A stretch of DNA of 64,000 nt from Desulfovibrio sp. (GCA_030145055.1 JAQYWK010000001.1:186001-250000), one strand, 5' to 3'; shown: positions 18,775 to 28,681, numbered from the stretch's first letter. Translations and numbers: made by a program. Notes: generated by a model from the letters alone, not told the origin.

Positions 18775-20433
18775 ATGAAAACTCAAAGAATATGGGGAAC
18801 TTTGGACCCCTTTTATGAAACAGGGCCAATACTTGGAAGAAAAGTCGCAAACATTGGATTTTTAAACGGATTGCTGACCGAGGACCCTTTTGATGAATAT
18901 CATTTCTTTCTCAGCGGTGGAAACAGCCGTGAGGGGTTAACTGGGTTTATCTCCAGCAACTTTCCAGAATTATTAGAGAAGGACAAAGTCAAAATTTTGG
19001 ACAGACGCGATTTACCGGACTATATCAGTAAACATGAGTACTTTTGTTTTCACCAGTCCGATTGCATAGTCTACCCGCCACATTTGGCGCGCGTCAGAAA
19101 TAAGTTTGCCAAAAACATCTTCCCCATCACCGGCACTACCCACTCTTTGAGTTATAGCAACTACGGCTCCGCCTTCCTTAATCATATATGGAAGGGAACC
19201 ACCGCCCGAGACTGCATAGTTGCAACGTCTACTCCTGGCACTCAGGTTGTGGAAAAATATTTTCAGCATCTACGTGAAGGATTTGAGTTGGATGAAGATA
19301 AATTTCCTTCCCCCCAAATCAAAAAAATTCCTTTAGGGATAAATCCTGCAGAACTTGTTCCCCCAACCCCGCAGCAGAAAGCTGAAGCGATAGAAAATCT
19401 CGGCTTAAACACTCCTGAGAACCGCGTTAACATCTTAGTTTTTGGACGCATCGCTCATTACTCTAAGATGGACATTCTACCTCTCATGCGCGCTATGCAA
19501 CGTCTGTTTTCCGCAGGAATTGCGCGCGAAGATGTAAGAGTTATCCTTGCGGGATGGATGGATGATGGAGATGATTTCCCCAACACACTTAAGCAACTCA
19601 GCCGCAATATGGGCCTTGAATTATCCATTTTTGAATGTCCAACAGATCATCAAAAACTAGATCTCTACCGAGGTTCAGATATTTTCGTCTCAATTTCAGA
19701 CAATCCACAGGAAACGTTCGGACTGACCATCCTTGAGGCCGGAGCAATGGGCTTACCAATAGTAGCATCAGACTACGACGGCTATAAAGATTTGGTAGTT
19801 CATAATGAAACAGGATTTTTAATTGAAACAATCGGCGCGGCGGAAACTCCTGTTGTAGATCTTATGGCGCCGCTATGCTTTGACAATCAATACCACCTGC
19901 TCCTTGCTCAGCAGACAGCAGTTAGCACTCCGAAGCTCGCCAAAGGACTTGAAACGCTCATTAAGGATCGGAAGCTCAGAGAGTCCATGGGTAAATCAGG
20001 AGCGGCAAGAGTACGAGACAAATTTACGTGGCGGGAAGTAATCCTTCAACACATAGCGCTATGGGAAGAGCTTAGCACCACCCCTGTAGAAACTGAGGGA
20101 CTTGCAGACATCCTTCATCCGGCACAGGTAAGGTTCGGCGAATTGTTCTCACATTACCCGACATCCGCAATCAGCGCGGAAACGATGGTTGTAACGGGCG
20201 CCACAGGTCTTGCAATATATCAAGATAAAGAATTCCCTCTTATATATAAAGGCGTTGAAAGATCACTTAAACAAGAAGTTATTAAAAAAATGGCATTCTT
20301 TGCCCGCAAACCAATTACTACGTCACATCTAATCGCTAAAATACAGTCCATGGCTAAGGAGCTGACCACACGAGAAGCTGAATTTCATATTTTATGGGCA
20401 TTGAAACATGATATTCTGGAAAAGGCATGCTAG
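18775..20433 (+). CDS. Group 1 (GT4-type) glycosyltransferase with a C-terminal extension
   Basis: 552 residues from the ATG at 18775; an upstream in-frame ATG (18739) is possible but the family-like sequence begins at KTQRIWGTLDP. A Rossmann-type C-terminal domain (about 205-420) contains NILVFGRIAHYSKMD and the GT4 acidic motif region NPQETFGLTILEAGAMGLPIVASDYDG, where the E-x7-E motif binds the nucleotide sugar. After about residue 430 comes an extra 120-residue extension not typical of the family. The stop TAG touches the next ATG, so the following glycosyltransferase is co-translated. It probably builds a surface polysaccharide or glycosylates a protein; the acceptor is unknown. Confidence 0.85.
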   Translation: MKTQRIWGTLDPFYETGPILGRKVANIGFLNGLLTEDPFDEYHFFLSGGNSREGLTGFISSNFPELLEKDKVKILDRRDLPDYISKHEYFCFHQSDCIVYPPHLARVRNKFAKNIFPITGTTHSLSYSNYGSAFLNHIWKGTTARDCIVATSTPGTQVVEKYFQHLREGFELDEDKFPSPQIKKIPLGINPAELVPPTPQQKAEAIENLGLNTPENRVNILVFGRIAHYSKMDILPLMRAMQRLFSAGIAREDVRVILAGWMDDGDDFPNTLKQLSRNMGLELSIFECPTDHQKLDLYRGSDIFVSISDNPQETFGLTILEAGAMGLPIVASDYDGYKDLVVHNETGFLIETIGAAETPVVDLMAPLCFDNQYHLLLAQQTAVSTPKLAKGLETLIKDRKLRESMGKSGAARVRDKFTWREVILQHIALWEELSTTPVETEGLADILHPAQVRFGELFSHYPTSAISAETMVVTGATGLAIYQDKEFPLIYKGVERSLKQEVIKKMAFFARKPITTSHLIAKIQSMAKELTTREAEFHILWALKHDILEKAC

Positions 20434-21522
20434 ATGCGGACAATCATCCACCACACAGCATTAAAGAAGAGCGGAGGAGCAACACGAGTCGCTCTAATCA
20501 TACATGAAGGACTAAAAGCGGCCGGATATAATACTCTACACTCATTTGAAGCTTCTGAAGATCCAGGCGACCAACTTATTTCGCCTGCGCAAGCCGCAAA
20601 AAAAATTCCAGCTGATTCCATAGTTCATTTTCACTCCTCGGCTAATCCTACTGAATTTCTTGGAGCGTTACCGGAACAGATAAAAATCATTATTACCATG
20701 CATGATTCGCAATTAATTACTGGAGGATGTACGCACCCTCTTGATTGCACTCACTTTGAAAATAAATGTAAAAACCCCTGCCCGCGGGGGTTTGCTGACT
20801 CCGAAAGCATTCGCAGGGCAAGCATAGATCTTATCCTGAAGCGAAAAGCTTTTTTGATATCCCCGTCCAAATGGCTGGCAAATCGAGCCAAAATGGCAGA
20901 CCCTAATTTATCTATTAAAATTATACCGAATGGAATTCCTTGGCCTGAAAGAATCGGAAATAAGAAGCTTAGCAGAGAAAAAATAGGACTGCACCCGACA
21001 GCGAGGGTCGTTCTTTTTATTGCTCATGGAGGCGCAAATGCAGCTTACAAATCTGGGCCGGATTGGAAAAGGTATTGGGCAGGTATAAAAAAAAGTGTTC
21101 CTGAGGCTATAGGATTTGCCATAGGCGGTGATAAGAATTTACGGGAGGGCGACTTTATTACAATCCCTTATGTAGACAGGGAGACCCTAAGTGAATTTAT
21201 GACCGCCGCAGATGTACTTGCATACCCGACTCTTGCAGATAATCATCCACTAGTCACTCTTGAAGCTATGTCCAAAGGACTTGCCTCAGTGAGCTACTCT
21301 GTAGGAGGAGTACCAGAGCAAATTACTGATGGAATAAATGGTATTCTAGTCACACCTTTCAATGAAGATAGTTTTATTACTAAGATTTCCTCACTACTGC
21401 TTAAGCAGAGACGTGCACGGGAACTTGGTGAGATTGCATTTCAAACGGGTAAAAAGAGATTTAATTCATCAATAATGATAAATAACTACAAAAAAAAGTA
21501 TAACCAACTAGACCAAGTTTAG
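20434..21522 (+). CDS. GT4-type glycosyltransferase
   Basis: 362 residues. N-terminal HTALKKSGGATRVALIIHEGL is a nucleotide-sugar transferase start (GGA loop). A Cys cluster follows in GGCTHPLDCTHFENKCKNPCP-like sequence (residues about 97-118), as in WcaC-like GT4 enzymes. The donor-binding segment is PTLADNHPLVTLEAMSKGLASV with the E-x-M-x-x-G motif, then VGGVPEQI. It begins directly at the stop of the preceding transferase (TAGATG), so the two act together. Product and linkage cannot be told from sequence. Confidence 0.88.
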   Translation: MRTIIHHTALKKSGGATRVALIIHEGLKAAGYNTLHSFEASEDPGDQLISPAQAAKKIPADSIVHFHSSANPTEFLGALPEQIKIIITMHDSQLITGGCTHPLDCTHFENKCKNPCPRGFADSESIRRASIDLILKRKAFLISPSKWLANRAKMADPNLSIKIIPNGIPWPERIGNKKLSREKIGLHPTARVVLFIAHGGANAAYKSGPDWKRYWAGIKKSVPEAIGFAIGGDKNLREGDFITIPYVDRETLSEFMTAADVLAYPTLADNHPLVTLEAMSKGLASVSYSVGGVPEQITDGINGILVTPFNEDSFITKISSLLLKQRRARELGEIAFQTGKKRFNSSIMINNYKKKYNQLDQV

Positions 21523-21734
21523 CATATTGTGTTATTTTTTTGATTAGATTAGCAATATAGACCTTAATTAGGTTGACAACTTTGCCGTTTCTACTTGATT
21601 TAAAGGTCTAGGTTTCATTATAATATTTAAAAAGACCTTTCACAAACATAGTTTTCAGGCTAATCTTACACGGAATAATATAAATCCGTTTATTTGCAAG
21701 ATGACTTCACATATTTTTCCGGGGAGGATTAAAA

Positions 21735-22706
21735 ATGTCCCAAACGAATATTCTTCTTGAATCAGGCACTAATGAGCTTGAAATCGTTGAATTTTTCATC
21801 GATGAGTCCGACAGTGTAAAGGGGTCAACTACAAGACGGAACTTCTACGGTATCAACGTCGCTAAAGTTGTTGAAATCATTAGACTACCGGTACTTACGG
21901 ATATGCCTGATGCATCAAACGATGCCGTATTGGGAGCTTTTGACCTCAGATCCGAAATTATTCCTCTGATAGATCTTAGCAGCCGGGTAGGTAAAAACAG
22001 AGTAGAAGAAGAGGCTCCTAAAGTCATCGTTACGGAATTTAATAAAATTTCAACGGCTTTTCTAGTTTCCGGCGTAACAAGAATTCACCGCATCAGTTGG
22101 GAAGATGTAGAGGCTCCAAGTAAACAGGTCTCCTCACTTACTGCTAATTCAATAACCGGCGTGGTTAAGCTTGAAGGACGTATTGTTTTCCTGCTTGATC
22201 TAGAAAAAATAGTCGCAGACCTTAACCCCGGTATGGACCTAACAGAAGCTCCTGATGCTACTTTAGTCGCTAAAATTGAAAAGCAGCAGCTTAAAGCCAT
22301 TATTGCAGATGACTCCACTATGATCCGCCGCATGATCGGACAAATGCTCGAGGATGCCGGCTTCAAAGTTACAAGAGCCCACAATGGTAAATCAGCTTGG
22401 GACAAGATTACTGAAATGCGCAAAAGAGCCAAGGCAGAAGGAAAAACCATTGATGACTATCTCGATATTGTTGTTACAGATATCGAAATGCCAGTCATGG
22501 ACGGTCATAACCTTACCAAAAGAATCAAAGAAGATCCTGAATTAAGACATCTTCCGGTTCTCCTCTGTTCTTCTATCATCACAGACACACTCTTCCACAA
22601 GGGAGTAACGGTCGGTGCTGATGACCAGATTTCAAAAGCGGAAATAAACCAGCTGGCAGAAAGGGTGTTCGCGCTTATTGAAAAAAAACACGCTGAAAAC
22701 GCCTAA
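21735..22706 (+). CDS. cheV: CheV-type chemotaxis coupling protein (CheW-REC)
   Basis: 323 residues. CheW domain at about 15-170 (FYGINVAKVVEIIRLP, DLRSEIIPLIDLS) and receiver at about 185-320 (AIIADDSTMIRRMI, VTDIEMPVMDGHNLTKRI, phosphoacceptor Asp in that motif, Ser-Ser near LPVLLCSSI). CheV couples MCPs to CheA and damps signalling when phosphorylated. It has a GGGGAGGA site 7-8 bases before the ATG, a 212-base leader and its own strong terminator, so it is a single-gene unit. It is not in the Wsp-like operon and could serve either that system or the flagellar one. Confidence 0.94.
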   Translation: MSQTNILLESGTNELEIVEFFIDESDSVKGSTTRRNFYGINVAKVVEIIRLPVLTDMPDASNDAVLGAFDLRSEIIPLIDLSSRVGKNRVEEEAPKVIVTEFNKISTAFLVSGVTRIHRISWEDVEAPSKQVSSLTANSITGVVKLEGRIVFLLDLEKIVADLNPGMDLTEAPDATLVAKIEKQQLKAIIADDSTMIRRMIGQMLEDAGFKVTRAHNGKSAWDKITEMRKRAKAEGKTIDDYLDIVVTDIEMPVMDGHNLTKRIKEDPELRHLPVLLCSSIITDTLFHKGVTVGADDQISKAEINQLAERVFALIEKKHAENA

Positions 22707-22733
22707 AGAGATTTAGTTTCTGTTTTTAAACAT

Positions 22734-22771
22734 AAACCCCCTTTGGCGCATGCGTCAAAGGGGTTTTTTTT
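22734..22771 (+). terminator. Intrinsic terminator after cheV
   Basis: Stem CCCCTTTG...CAAAGGGG with additional inner pairs, then eight T (22764-22771). Confidence 0.92.
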
Positions 22772-22785
22772 ATGAGGATAAAATC

Positions 22786-22995
22786 ATGCCTTACGTTAAT
22801 ATCCGCATCACGAAAGACGGCGCTACCAGCGAACAAAAAGCTACACTTATTAAAGGTGTCACCGACCTGTTAGTCGAGACTCTTGGGAAAAACCCCGCGA
22901 CAACAGTGGTTACAATTGACGAAGTTGAAACTGAGAATTGGGGTATCGGCGGCGTTCCTGTTTCAGAACTTCGTAAACAAGCTAAAAAAAAGTAG
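22786..22995 (+). CDS. 4-oxalocrotonate tautomerase family protein
   Basis: 69 residues. Start at 22786 so that the catalytic Pro directly follows Met (MPYVNIRITKDG), the rule for this family, where Pro becomes the N-terminal base after Met removal. The rest fits the beta-alpha-beta fold (SEQKATLIKGVTDLLVETLGK, then TTVVTIDEVETENWGIGG). An AGGA site lies about eight bases upstream. An upstream ATG at 22750 would add twelve residues including the terminator and is rejected. Substrate unknown; these enzymes work as small hexamers. Confidence 0.88.
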   Translation: MPYVNIRITKDGATSEQKATLIKGVTDLLVETLGKNPATTVVTIDEVETENWGIGGVPVSELRKQAKKK

Positions 22996-23040
22996 CTCGG
23001 TTTAAAGTCAGACCACTTAATCCAGATAACCTAACCTAAA

Positions 23041-23787
23041 TTACTTGATCCAGATTACGGAAACTTGTCGTCCAGATTTTCTCTCACGCCTGTATGAGAA
23101 GAATGTGTCATTCATACAATAAGTACACATGTCTATCCCAAAAATATTCCGAGACTTAAGACCTGCGCCTGCCAGCTGATCATGAGTCAGCGTCCATAAA
23201 TCTACGGTCTTTGTCTCGTCATCAAAGTAGCTTTCATATCCCGGTTCAAAATCTGAGCTGAAATTCACAAATTCTGATAAAGCCGGACTTAGACTAGGAC
23301 CGCGCACCGCCAAAAGATCTTCTGGAGAACATCTGTAATAAGTACAGATGCGAGCAACGCTTTTGCCCGGATAGTTAAGAGAATTCCCCCTCCAGCCATT
23401 GTGCAAAGCTGCTATAAAATCCCCGCTTTTATGCGCAATCAATATGGGCTGACAGTCAGCAGTTTTTATAACCAGACCATGGCCACGAAGCGCAGTAGTA
23501 AAACCGTCACCCTCAAGTTCAGAAACCTCTTCCGCTAATTGCGGCTGAGGCTCAAAATGTAAAATATCACCATGAACCTGCATACATTCATGCCAATGAG
23601 TCACCTCAAGAGAAGTGGCAAGAGCCGTTCTATTAGCACGAACAGTAAACGGATCATCGCCTACATCAAAAGAAATATTACCTCGGTCAAAAGGAGGTTT
23701 GCACACTCCTCCGACTCTGGTTGTAAAAGCACATGAAATATTTTCAATTCCCGGAAATGCAAATGGGATATACTCTATTTTGGACAT
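23041..23787 (-). CDS. pgeF: Laccase-domain protein, PgeF/YfiH purine nucleoside phosphorylase family
   Basis: 248 residues, family length. Zinc ligands and active-site motifs are visible: TADCQPIL (Cys), AALHNGWRGN (His) and GPSLSP. Family members act on purine nucleosides and guard peptidoglycan synthesis (PgeF in E. coli); older names are multicopper polyphenol oxidase or YfiH. The start overlaps the end of the preceding cyclo-ligase gene by 13 bases, so the two form an operon. An AAGGAAA site precedes the ATG. Confidence 0.9.
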   Translation of the reverse strand: MSKIEYIPFAFPGIENISCAFTTRVGGVCKPPFDRGNISFDVGDDPFTVRANRTALATSLEVTHWHECMQVHGDILHFEPQPQLAEEVSELEGDGFTTALRGHGLVIKTADCQPILIAHKSGDFIAALHNGWRGNSLNYPGKSVARICTYYRCSPEDLLAVRGPSLSPALSEFVNFSSDFEPGYESYFDDETKTVDLWTLTHDQLAGAGLKSRNIFGIDMCTYCMNDTFFSYRRERKSGRQVSVIWIK

Positions 23788-24359
23788 ATAATTTCCTTGT
23801 CTGTACAGATGGAATGCACGGGTTTATCCCAGTCTTCAGTTATAATTTCATCAATTATTTGAAATGAATAGCAAGTTCCAACAGCTAAGAATCCCACTTT
23901 TTGAGGACGAGCAAGAAAGCGGTCATAATACCCACCGCCAAATCCTATTCGGAACCCGTTCCTATCAAAGCCAACTCCCGGAATTATCACAATATCAGGC
24001 GAGACTGCATCTGGAAATTCACAGCGGGATCGACAGGGTTCTTTTATCCCAAATGATCCGTGCAAAAGATCCTCCTCCGCACGCACAACTCCGAAATCCA
24101 TGATTCCAGGTTCATCCCGCCTACAACATGGCATAAAGACTTTCTTCCCTTTGTCCCATGCATCGCGCAAAAGCGGCCTGACATCCACTTCATTTTTAAT
24201 GGGCCAATAAAGCAGGACCTCCTGCGCATCCCGCCACTTTTCAAGAGACTGCACGCGAGAAACAATAGCGCGGCTCATGCCCTTAACATCCGAGGCGGAA
24301 AGCTCTCCCCTACGCCTAATAAGACCTTGTCTAATTTCACTCTTATCCAAATCTATCAC
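23775..24359 (-). CDS. 5-formyltetrahydrofolate cyclo-ligase
   Basis: 194 residues. It converts 5-formyl-THF and ATP to 5,10-methenyl-THF in one-carbon metabolism. The family glycine-rich motif GFGGGYYDRFLA is present, as are the N-terminal basic stretch KSEIRQGLIRRRGELS and the VIIPGVGFDRNGFR segment. Start is GTG at 24359 with a weak ribosome-binding site. It overlaps pgeF downstream. Confidence 0.93.
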   Translation of the reverse strand: MIDLDKSEIRQGLIRRRGELSASDVKGMSRAIVSRVQSLEKWRDAQEVLLYWPIKNEVDVRPLLRDAWDKGKKVFMPCCRRDEPGIMDFGVVRAEEDLLHGSFGIKEPCRSRCEFPDAVSPDIVIIPGVGFDRNGFRIGFGGGYYDRFLARPQKVGFLAVGTCYSFQIIDEIITEDWDKPVHSICTDKEIICPK

Positions 24360-24625
24360 CCTGATTTATCGCAATTAACTGCGACATATCTAATAAGTAC
24401 GTTAATATCTGTAATCCACTAAAATCACATGATGTAAACTTAACCACTGTGCAAAGAACTTATCAACCCCTATACCACATGATCCACCGGATATCTGGGT
24501 AACAGCAGGATTGGTTTTTGACCTCATTAATGCTATTAAATTTGTCCGCGAACCGACGATTACGCGCGACAATATTTTACCTATTTTTTAAGTTGAGATT
24601 ATATAATTAAACAGAGGGAGACGAT

Positions 24626-25297
24626 ATGAGTGATAACAATATGCACTGGATCGCTTTCGGGGACATTCACCAAAGCCTAAACTTCGTTTCATTAATTCCT
24701 GATTTATCCGAAGCAGATGGGGTCATCATCACCGGAGATTTGACTAACCATTCCCCTCAAGGCGCCATAGAAAAAGTTTGGAATTCTATTTATGACAAAA
24801 ATACAAATATCCTTGCGCAGGCCGGAAATATGGATCGCAACAACGTAACCGCCTTTCTTGTAAATAAAAAAGCCAATCTTCACCTTGAAGTTAGAGAACT
24901 TGCGGAAGGAATAAAAATTATGGGAGTAGGTTTCTCCATCCCGACACCTTTCGGAACTCCCAGTGAAGTAAGCGAAGAGCAGCTTGCAAAATGGCTGGAG
25001 GAAACTTTTGAAAAAGTCGGAGATTATGATCAGCTGATCCTTGCAGTACATGACTCACCATACAATACAAAACTGGACATCATTTCAAACGGAATGCATG
25101 TTGGCAGCCGTGCAGTTCGCGCATTCATTGAGAAGGTACAACCGGATATCGTTTTGAGCGGGCACATTCATGAGTCACGTGGTGAAGATACTATAGGTAA
25201 ATCACGAATTTTTAATCCGGGTATGGCCTCAGGCGGTGGATATGTATCCATCACATTGAAAGAGGGTAAACTTAATTCAGCCCTTAAAGGTAATTAG
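24626..25297 (+). CDS. Calcineurin-like metallophosphoesterase
   Basis: 223 residues. All five metal-binding blocks are visible in order: FGDIHQS, ITGDLTNHS, GNMDR, VHDSPYN and SGHIHES. Members hydrolyse phosphomono- or diesters with two metal ions. AGGGAGAC precedes the ATG by a few bases. The rlmH gene starts six bases after its stop, so they are likely co-transcribed. Substrate unknown. Confidence 0.9.
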   Translation: MSDNNMHWIAFGDIHQSLNFVSLIPDLSEADGVIITGDLTNHSPQGAIEKVWNSIYDKNTNILAQAGNMDRNNVTAFLVNKKANLHLEVRELAEGIKIMGVGFSIPTPFGTPSEVSEEQLAKWLEETFEKVGDYDQLILAVHDSPYNTKLDIISNGMHVGSRAVRAFIEKVQPDIVLSGHIHESRGEDTIGKSRIFNPGMASGGGYVSITLKEGKLNSALKGN

Positions 25298-25302
25298 TTT
25301 TT

Positions 25303-25773
25303 ATGAGTAAGTTACGATTTATATGGGTGGGCAAACTAAAAGAACCTTTCTTTAGAGATGCGGCCGCTCACTACTCTAAAAAACTTGGCAGATTTCATAA
25401 ACTTGATGAGACGATTTTAAAAGATGCCCCCGGAAAACTTCCGCCTGAAGACAAAGTTCTGCGCGAAGGAAAATCCATCATTACCAAAATACGCCCTTCG
25501 GATATGGTCATATGTCTGGACGAAACAGGCATAGAACTTACCTCCGTCCAGCTATCCAAAAAACTGCAAATCTGGACAGAAGACCCGAACCTGACCCCAT
25601 GTTTCATAATAGGCGGCCCTTTCGGGCTATCTGATGAAGTGAAAAATGTGGCTCACGTCAAACTTTCGCTCAGTAAAATGACCTTACCGCATGAGCTTGC
25701 GCGTACGATGTTGCTTGAACAACTATATCGCGCCGCATCTATTTTGCGAGGTTCTCCCTATCATCATGTGTAA
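25303..25773 (+). CDS. rlmH: 23S rRNA (pseudouridine1915-N3)-methyltransferase RlmH
   Basis: 156 residues, the family length. Small SPOUT methyltransferase: N-terminal FIWVGKLKEPFFRDAA, CLDETGIELTS, then the trefoil-knot motif FIIGGPFGLSDEV and the C-terminal LEQLYRAASILRGSPYHH. It methylates helix 69 of 23S rRNA using SAM. It follows the phosphoesterase gene with a six-base gap. Confidence 0.97.
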   Translation: MSKLRFIWVGKLKEPFFRDAAAHYSKKLGRFHKLDETILKDAPGKLPPEDKVLREGKSIITKIRPSDMVICLDETGIELTSVQLSKKLQIWTEDPNLTPCFIIGGPFGLSDEVKNVAHVKLSLSKMTLPHELARTMLLEQLYRAASILRGSPYHHV

Positions 25774-25831
25774 GTATTTCTATACAGATAATACCTATTT
25801 AAATTAAACGTAAAAAGAAAAAGGATACGTT

Positions 25832-26050
25832 ATGATCAAACCAGAATATCTCGAAAAGCTCGAAAACTACATGACTTCCGGCGACATGCAGTTTGAATTT
25901 GATAATGGAACAGAAGAGAAACGCTTTGAAATTTTAGACTTCCTTGAAAAGCTTATGGATGTCGCTGAAATAGCAGACGAACACGCCACTAAGCTTATAT
26001 TCAAGGGCGATATGATGGGTCAGGTTGCTGAGGATAACGACCAGAGATAG
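25832..26050 (+). CDS. Small acidic hypothetical protein
   Basis: 72 residues, strongly acidic, helical, no signal or membrane segment (MIKPEYLEKLENYMTSGD at the start). An AAAAGGA site precedes the ATG by seven bases. It follows rlmH by 58 bases and its 3' end overlaps the convergent rsmG gene by 31 bases. No family recognised; position suggests co-expression with rlmH. Confidence 0.6.
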   Translation: MIKPEYLEKLENYMTSGDMQFEFDNGTEEKRFEILDFLEKLMDVAEIADEHATKLIFKGDMMGQVAEDNDQR

Positions 26051-26709
26051 TGCATTCTCTTTCCAGCTTTATACTCAATTGAAGACTCCAACTCGAAACC
26101 AAGAGATTTTATTTTCCCCTCTTTCGGAGCACAATTGTTTGATAAAACTATCACCCTACCATTTTCAGCAAGCATCGGCTTCACGAATGGCAGGAGTTCT
26201 TTCCAAGGCATAAAAGCTTTGCTTAGGATAATATCTGCGGGGAAAATATCGTTTGGTAAAGCTTCTGCTCTGCCGTGGAAAACTTCGGTTCTTGGCAACT
26301 TCATCACCTGAAGTGCTGTGCGCATAAATATTGTGCGTTTCTGACGAGATTCCACGAGGTGATAATTCCCGCTCTGCCATACAGTTCTTAGCGGTATACC
26401 CGGAAGTCCGGCTCCTGCGCCAAGGTCGAGCGTAGTCGGATTCTTAGGCAGGTCGAGCGAATTTAGGAAATCCGCCAGATACAAGCTATCTATTATCAGT
26501 GAATGAAATATCTCTTCCCACCCCTTAGGGCCGACAAGATTCATTGCCTTATTCCACTTCACGAGCAGAGTCAGATAATACGCAAGAACTCGCGCCTGAT
26601 CAGATGCGGCCTTAAAACCATCTTCAAGACAGGTGTTATCTTCAAGCCTTCTCTTAGCCTTGATCGATGCACCTAAGATCTCAGAACCGCTAACATTATG
26701 TGATACCAT
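26020..26709 (-). CDS. rsmG: 16S rRNA (guanine527-N7)-methyltransferase RsmG
   Basis: 229 residues. The SAM-binding motif is TLDLGAGAGLPGIPLR; the KWNKAMNLVG segment and the later ILSKAFMPWKELLPF are family markers. It methylates G527 in the 530 loop of 16S rRNA. It lies convergent to the 72-aa gene, overlapping its end. Confidence 0.93.
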   Translation of the reverse strand: MVSHNVSGSEILGASIKAKRRLEDNTCLEDGFKAASDQARVLAYYLTLLVKWNKAMNLVGPKGWEEIFHSLIIDSLYLADFLNSLDLPKNPTTLDLGAGAGLPGIPLRTVWQSGNYHLVESRQKRTIFMRTALQVMKLPRTEVFHGRAEALPNDIFPADIILSKAFMPWKELLPFVKPMLAENGRVIVLSNNCAPKEGKIKSLGFELESSIEYKAGKRMHYLWSLSSAT

Positions 26710-26751
26710 TTAATTCTCCTCGTTGATGTCCGCAGACTGCACACAATAACC

Positions 26752-28149
26752 TCACTTGGCAACCTCTGATTTTCCATAAAAACGTCTGTAAACTGAGCGC
26801 ATTGAAATTAAAACGCCTATCACGCAGAGTATTGAAAGAGTAACCAAGGAAGAGTGCATAACTCTCATATACGGAACCGCTGATTCCTGAGAAACTATCA
26901 TGTCCCCCATGAACATGGAGAGGAAAATAGCAATAATCACCATGCTTGTAACCATTCCTATTGTCCTAAGAGCACCGGTTATAGCCGAAGCAAATCCGAA
27001 CCGAGACGGAGGCACGCTACTCATGAGAATGATCATATTAGGGGCAGAAAATAGAGCAAAACCTATGCCTAACACTACAAACATTGCATACAAATATGCT
27101 AATGAAGTTTCAGGCCCAACACAGGCTCCCATTATTGATCCAGCTGTGCAAACTATCATGCCTGACATGGCAATGATGCGGGGATAAAAGCTATCAGCAA
27201 GCCGGCCGCAAAGAGGAGATAAAACGGCCTGAACAATTGGCTGAACAACAAGTACAGTTCCTACTTCATGCGGTGTCATTGCCTTCACACTCTGCAAGTA
27301 AAGACTGAACAAAAATACAATTCCGAAAGTACCAGCATAACTTATGTATTGAACAAGAGCGGCATCGGAAAAATCTTTTCTCTCTTTGAATAGCGTCAAT
27401 TCTACAAGCGGGAATTCTGCTCTTCCCTGCATGAATATAAATAGAGCAAAGCCGACAAGACCGGACAAAAGCAGAGCCACTCCAGGCCATCCGGCACTAA
27501 GATTTGTTCCACCAAAGACCAGTGCGGCGACCGATAAAATCACTACAAAACTACCAGAGTAATCAAACTTCTCATCCGAAGTGCAAAACTTTTCTTTCAG
27601 ATTTAAAAAAGCAACAATATAACTTACTCCGAGAGGAATAGTTCCAAGGAAGAAAAGCCAGCGCCATCCCATATGAGTCGTTACCAAGCCCCCTAAATAG
27701 GGTCCAACAGACAGACCAATATATACTGCAGCAACGGCAAGGCCCATAGCTCTTCCTCTTTCCTTTGGAGGAACAGAGTCTGTAAGCAAAGCCATATTTG
27801 TTGCGATTGCAAGTGCACCGGAAATACCCTGTGCTAAGCGTAGAAAAATAAACGTATCGATATCCTGTGAAAACCCGATAAGAAGCGTGAATATGGCATA
27901 TAAAAGCACACCAAGCCTGAACACAGGCTGCCTGCCGTGCATATCTGAATATCGCCCGAACGGGAGTAAAAGCGCCGCAACTCCGCCAATATATATTGAT
28001 TCAACAAGACTTAAATCAAGGCCCGAAGCACCAAATTCGCGGCCGATTGCAGGAAGAGCAACCCCAACAGCCGAAAACATAAACGGCATTGTAAACTGGG
28101 TTACAGAAACAGCTATAATTACGGCTCTTTTTTTTGAATCATCTATCAT
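26752..28149 (-). CDS. MFS drug efflux transporter, DHA2-like
   Basis: 465 residues with 12-14 hydrophobic segments. MFS motif A (GRYSDMHGRQPVF) follows TM2 and motif C-like GLSVGPYLGGLV occurs in TM5, which marks proton-coupled drug exporters. AGAGGTG precedes the ATG. The gene lies 27 bases downstream of the marR gene on the same strand, so it is probably controlled by it. The substrate is unknown. Confidence 0.88.
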   Translation of the reverse strand: MIDDSKKRAVIIAVSVTQFTMPFMFSAVGVALPAIGREFGASGLDLSLVESIYIGGVAALLLPFGRYSDMHGRQPVFRLGVLLYAIFTLLIGFSQDIDTFIFLRLAQGISGALAIATNMALLTDSVPPKERGRAMGLAVAAVYIGLSVGPYLGGLVTTHMGWRWLFFLGTIPLGVSYIVAFLNLKEKFCTSDEKFDYSGSFVVILSVAALVFGGTNLSAGWPGVALLLSGLVGFALFIFMQGRAEFPLVELTLFKERKDFSDAALVQYISYAGTFGIVFLFSLYLQSVKAMTPHEVGTVLVVQPIVQAVLSPLCGRLADSFYPRIIAMSGMIVCTAGSIMGACVGPETSLAYLYAMFVVLGIGFALFSAPNMIILMSSVPPSRFGFASAITGALRTIGMVTSMVIIAIFLSMFMGDMIVSQESAVPYMRVMHSSLVTLSILCVIGVLISMRSVYRRFYGKSEVAK

Positions 28150-28176
28150 TAAACACCTCTATATAACCATTCACAG

Positions 28177-28632
28177 CTAGAGTATATCCCACACAGAAGG
28201 AAGACCTAAGGTTTCGCGCCCAGTATCAATCATCCGACGCAAGAGACTCATCAACTGTACTTTTTCGTCTTCACTCAGTTCCGACATCATTAATTGATTT
28301 GCCGCTTGCAGTGCTTCACGAAGATCTTCTTGAATCTCTTGTGCTTTTTCCGTTGGGTAAACTAATTTTTCGCGGCGATTTTCAGGGTTCTCTTCTCTGT
28401 ATAAAAGCTTGAGGTCAACCAGCTTTGCTATGGTTCGGGCTGTTGCAGCTTTATCCACACTTACAACTTGTGAAATTTGATCTTGATTTCGTCCCGGATG
28501 CCTCAAAGCCTGCATTATAAAACCTATCTGTCCGTAAGTTATCCCAATTTCATTAAGCTTCTCAGCAAGAATTGCCTTATGTAGACGTACCATCTGTGCA
28601 TTCATATATCCAAAAGATGCATGCTTATTCAC
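28177..28632 (-). CDS. MarR family transcriptional regulator
   Basis: 151 residues from a GTG at 28632, chosen because an AAAGGGGAT site stands directly upstream and because a longer reading (to 28701) would run into the operator. A winged helix (about 30-110) shows the MarR signature DKAATARTIAKLVDLKLLYREENPENRREKL. MarR proteins bind dyads as dimers and are released by ligand. It precedes the MFS efflux gene, and clear inverted repeats lie just upstream (28682-28739), which suggests autoregulation of an efflux operon. Confidence 0.9.
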   Translation of the reverse strand: MNKHASFGYMNAQMVRLHKAILAEKLNEIGITYGQIGFIMQALRHPGRNQDQISQVVSVDKAATARTIAKLVDLKLLYREENPENRREKLVYPTEKAQEIQEDLREALQAANQLMMSELSEDEKVQLMSLLRRMIDTGRETLGLPSVWDIL

Positions 28633-28681
28633 AATATCCCCTTTTAATTGCTGAGCTTTGAGACCAAACAACCATTGACTA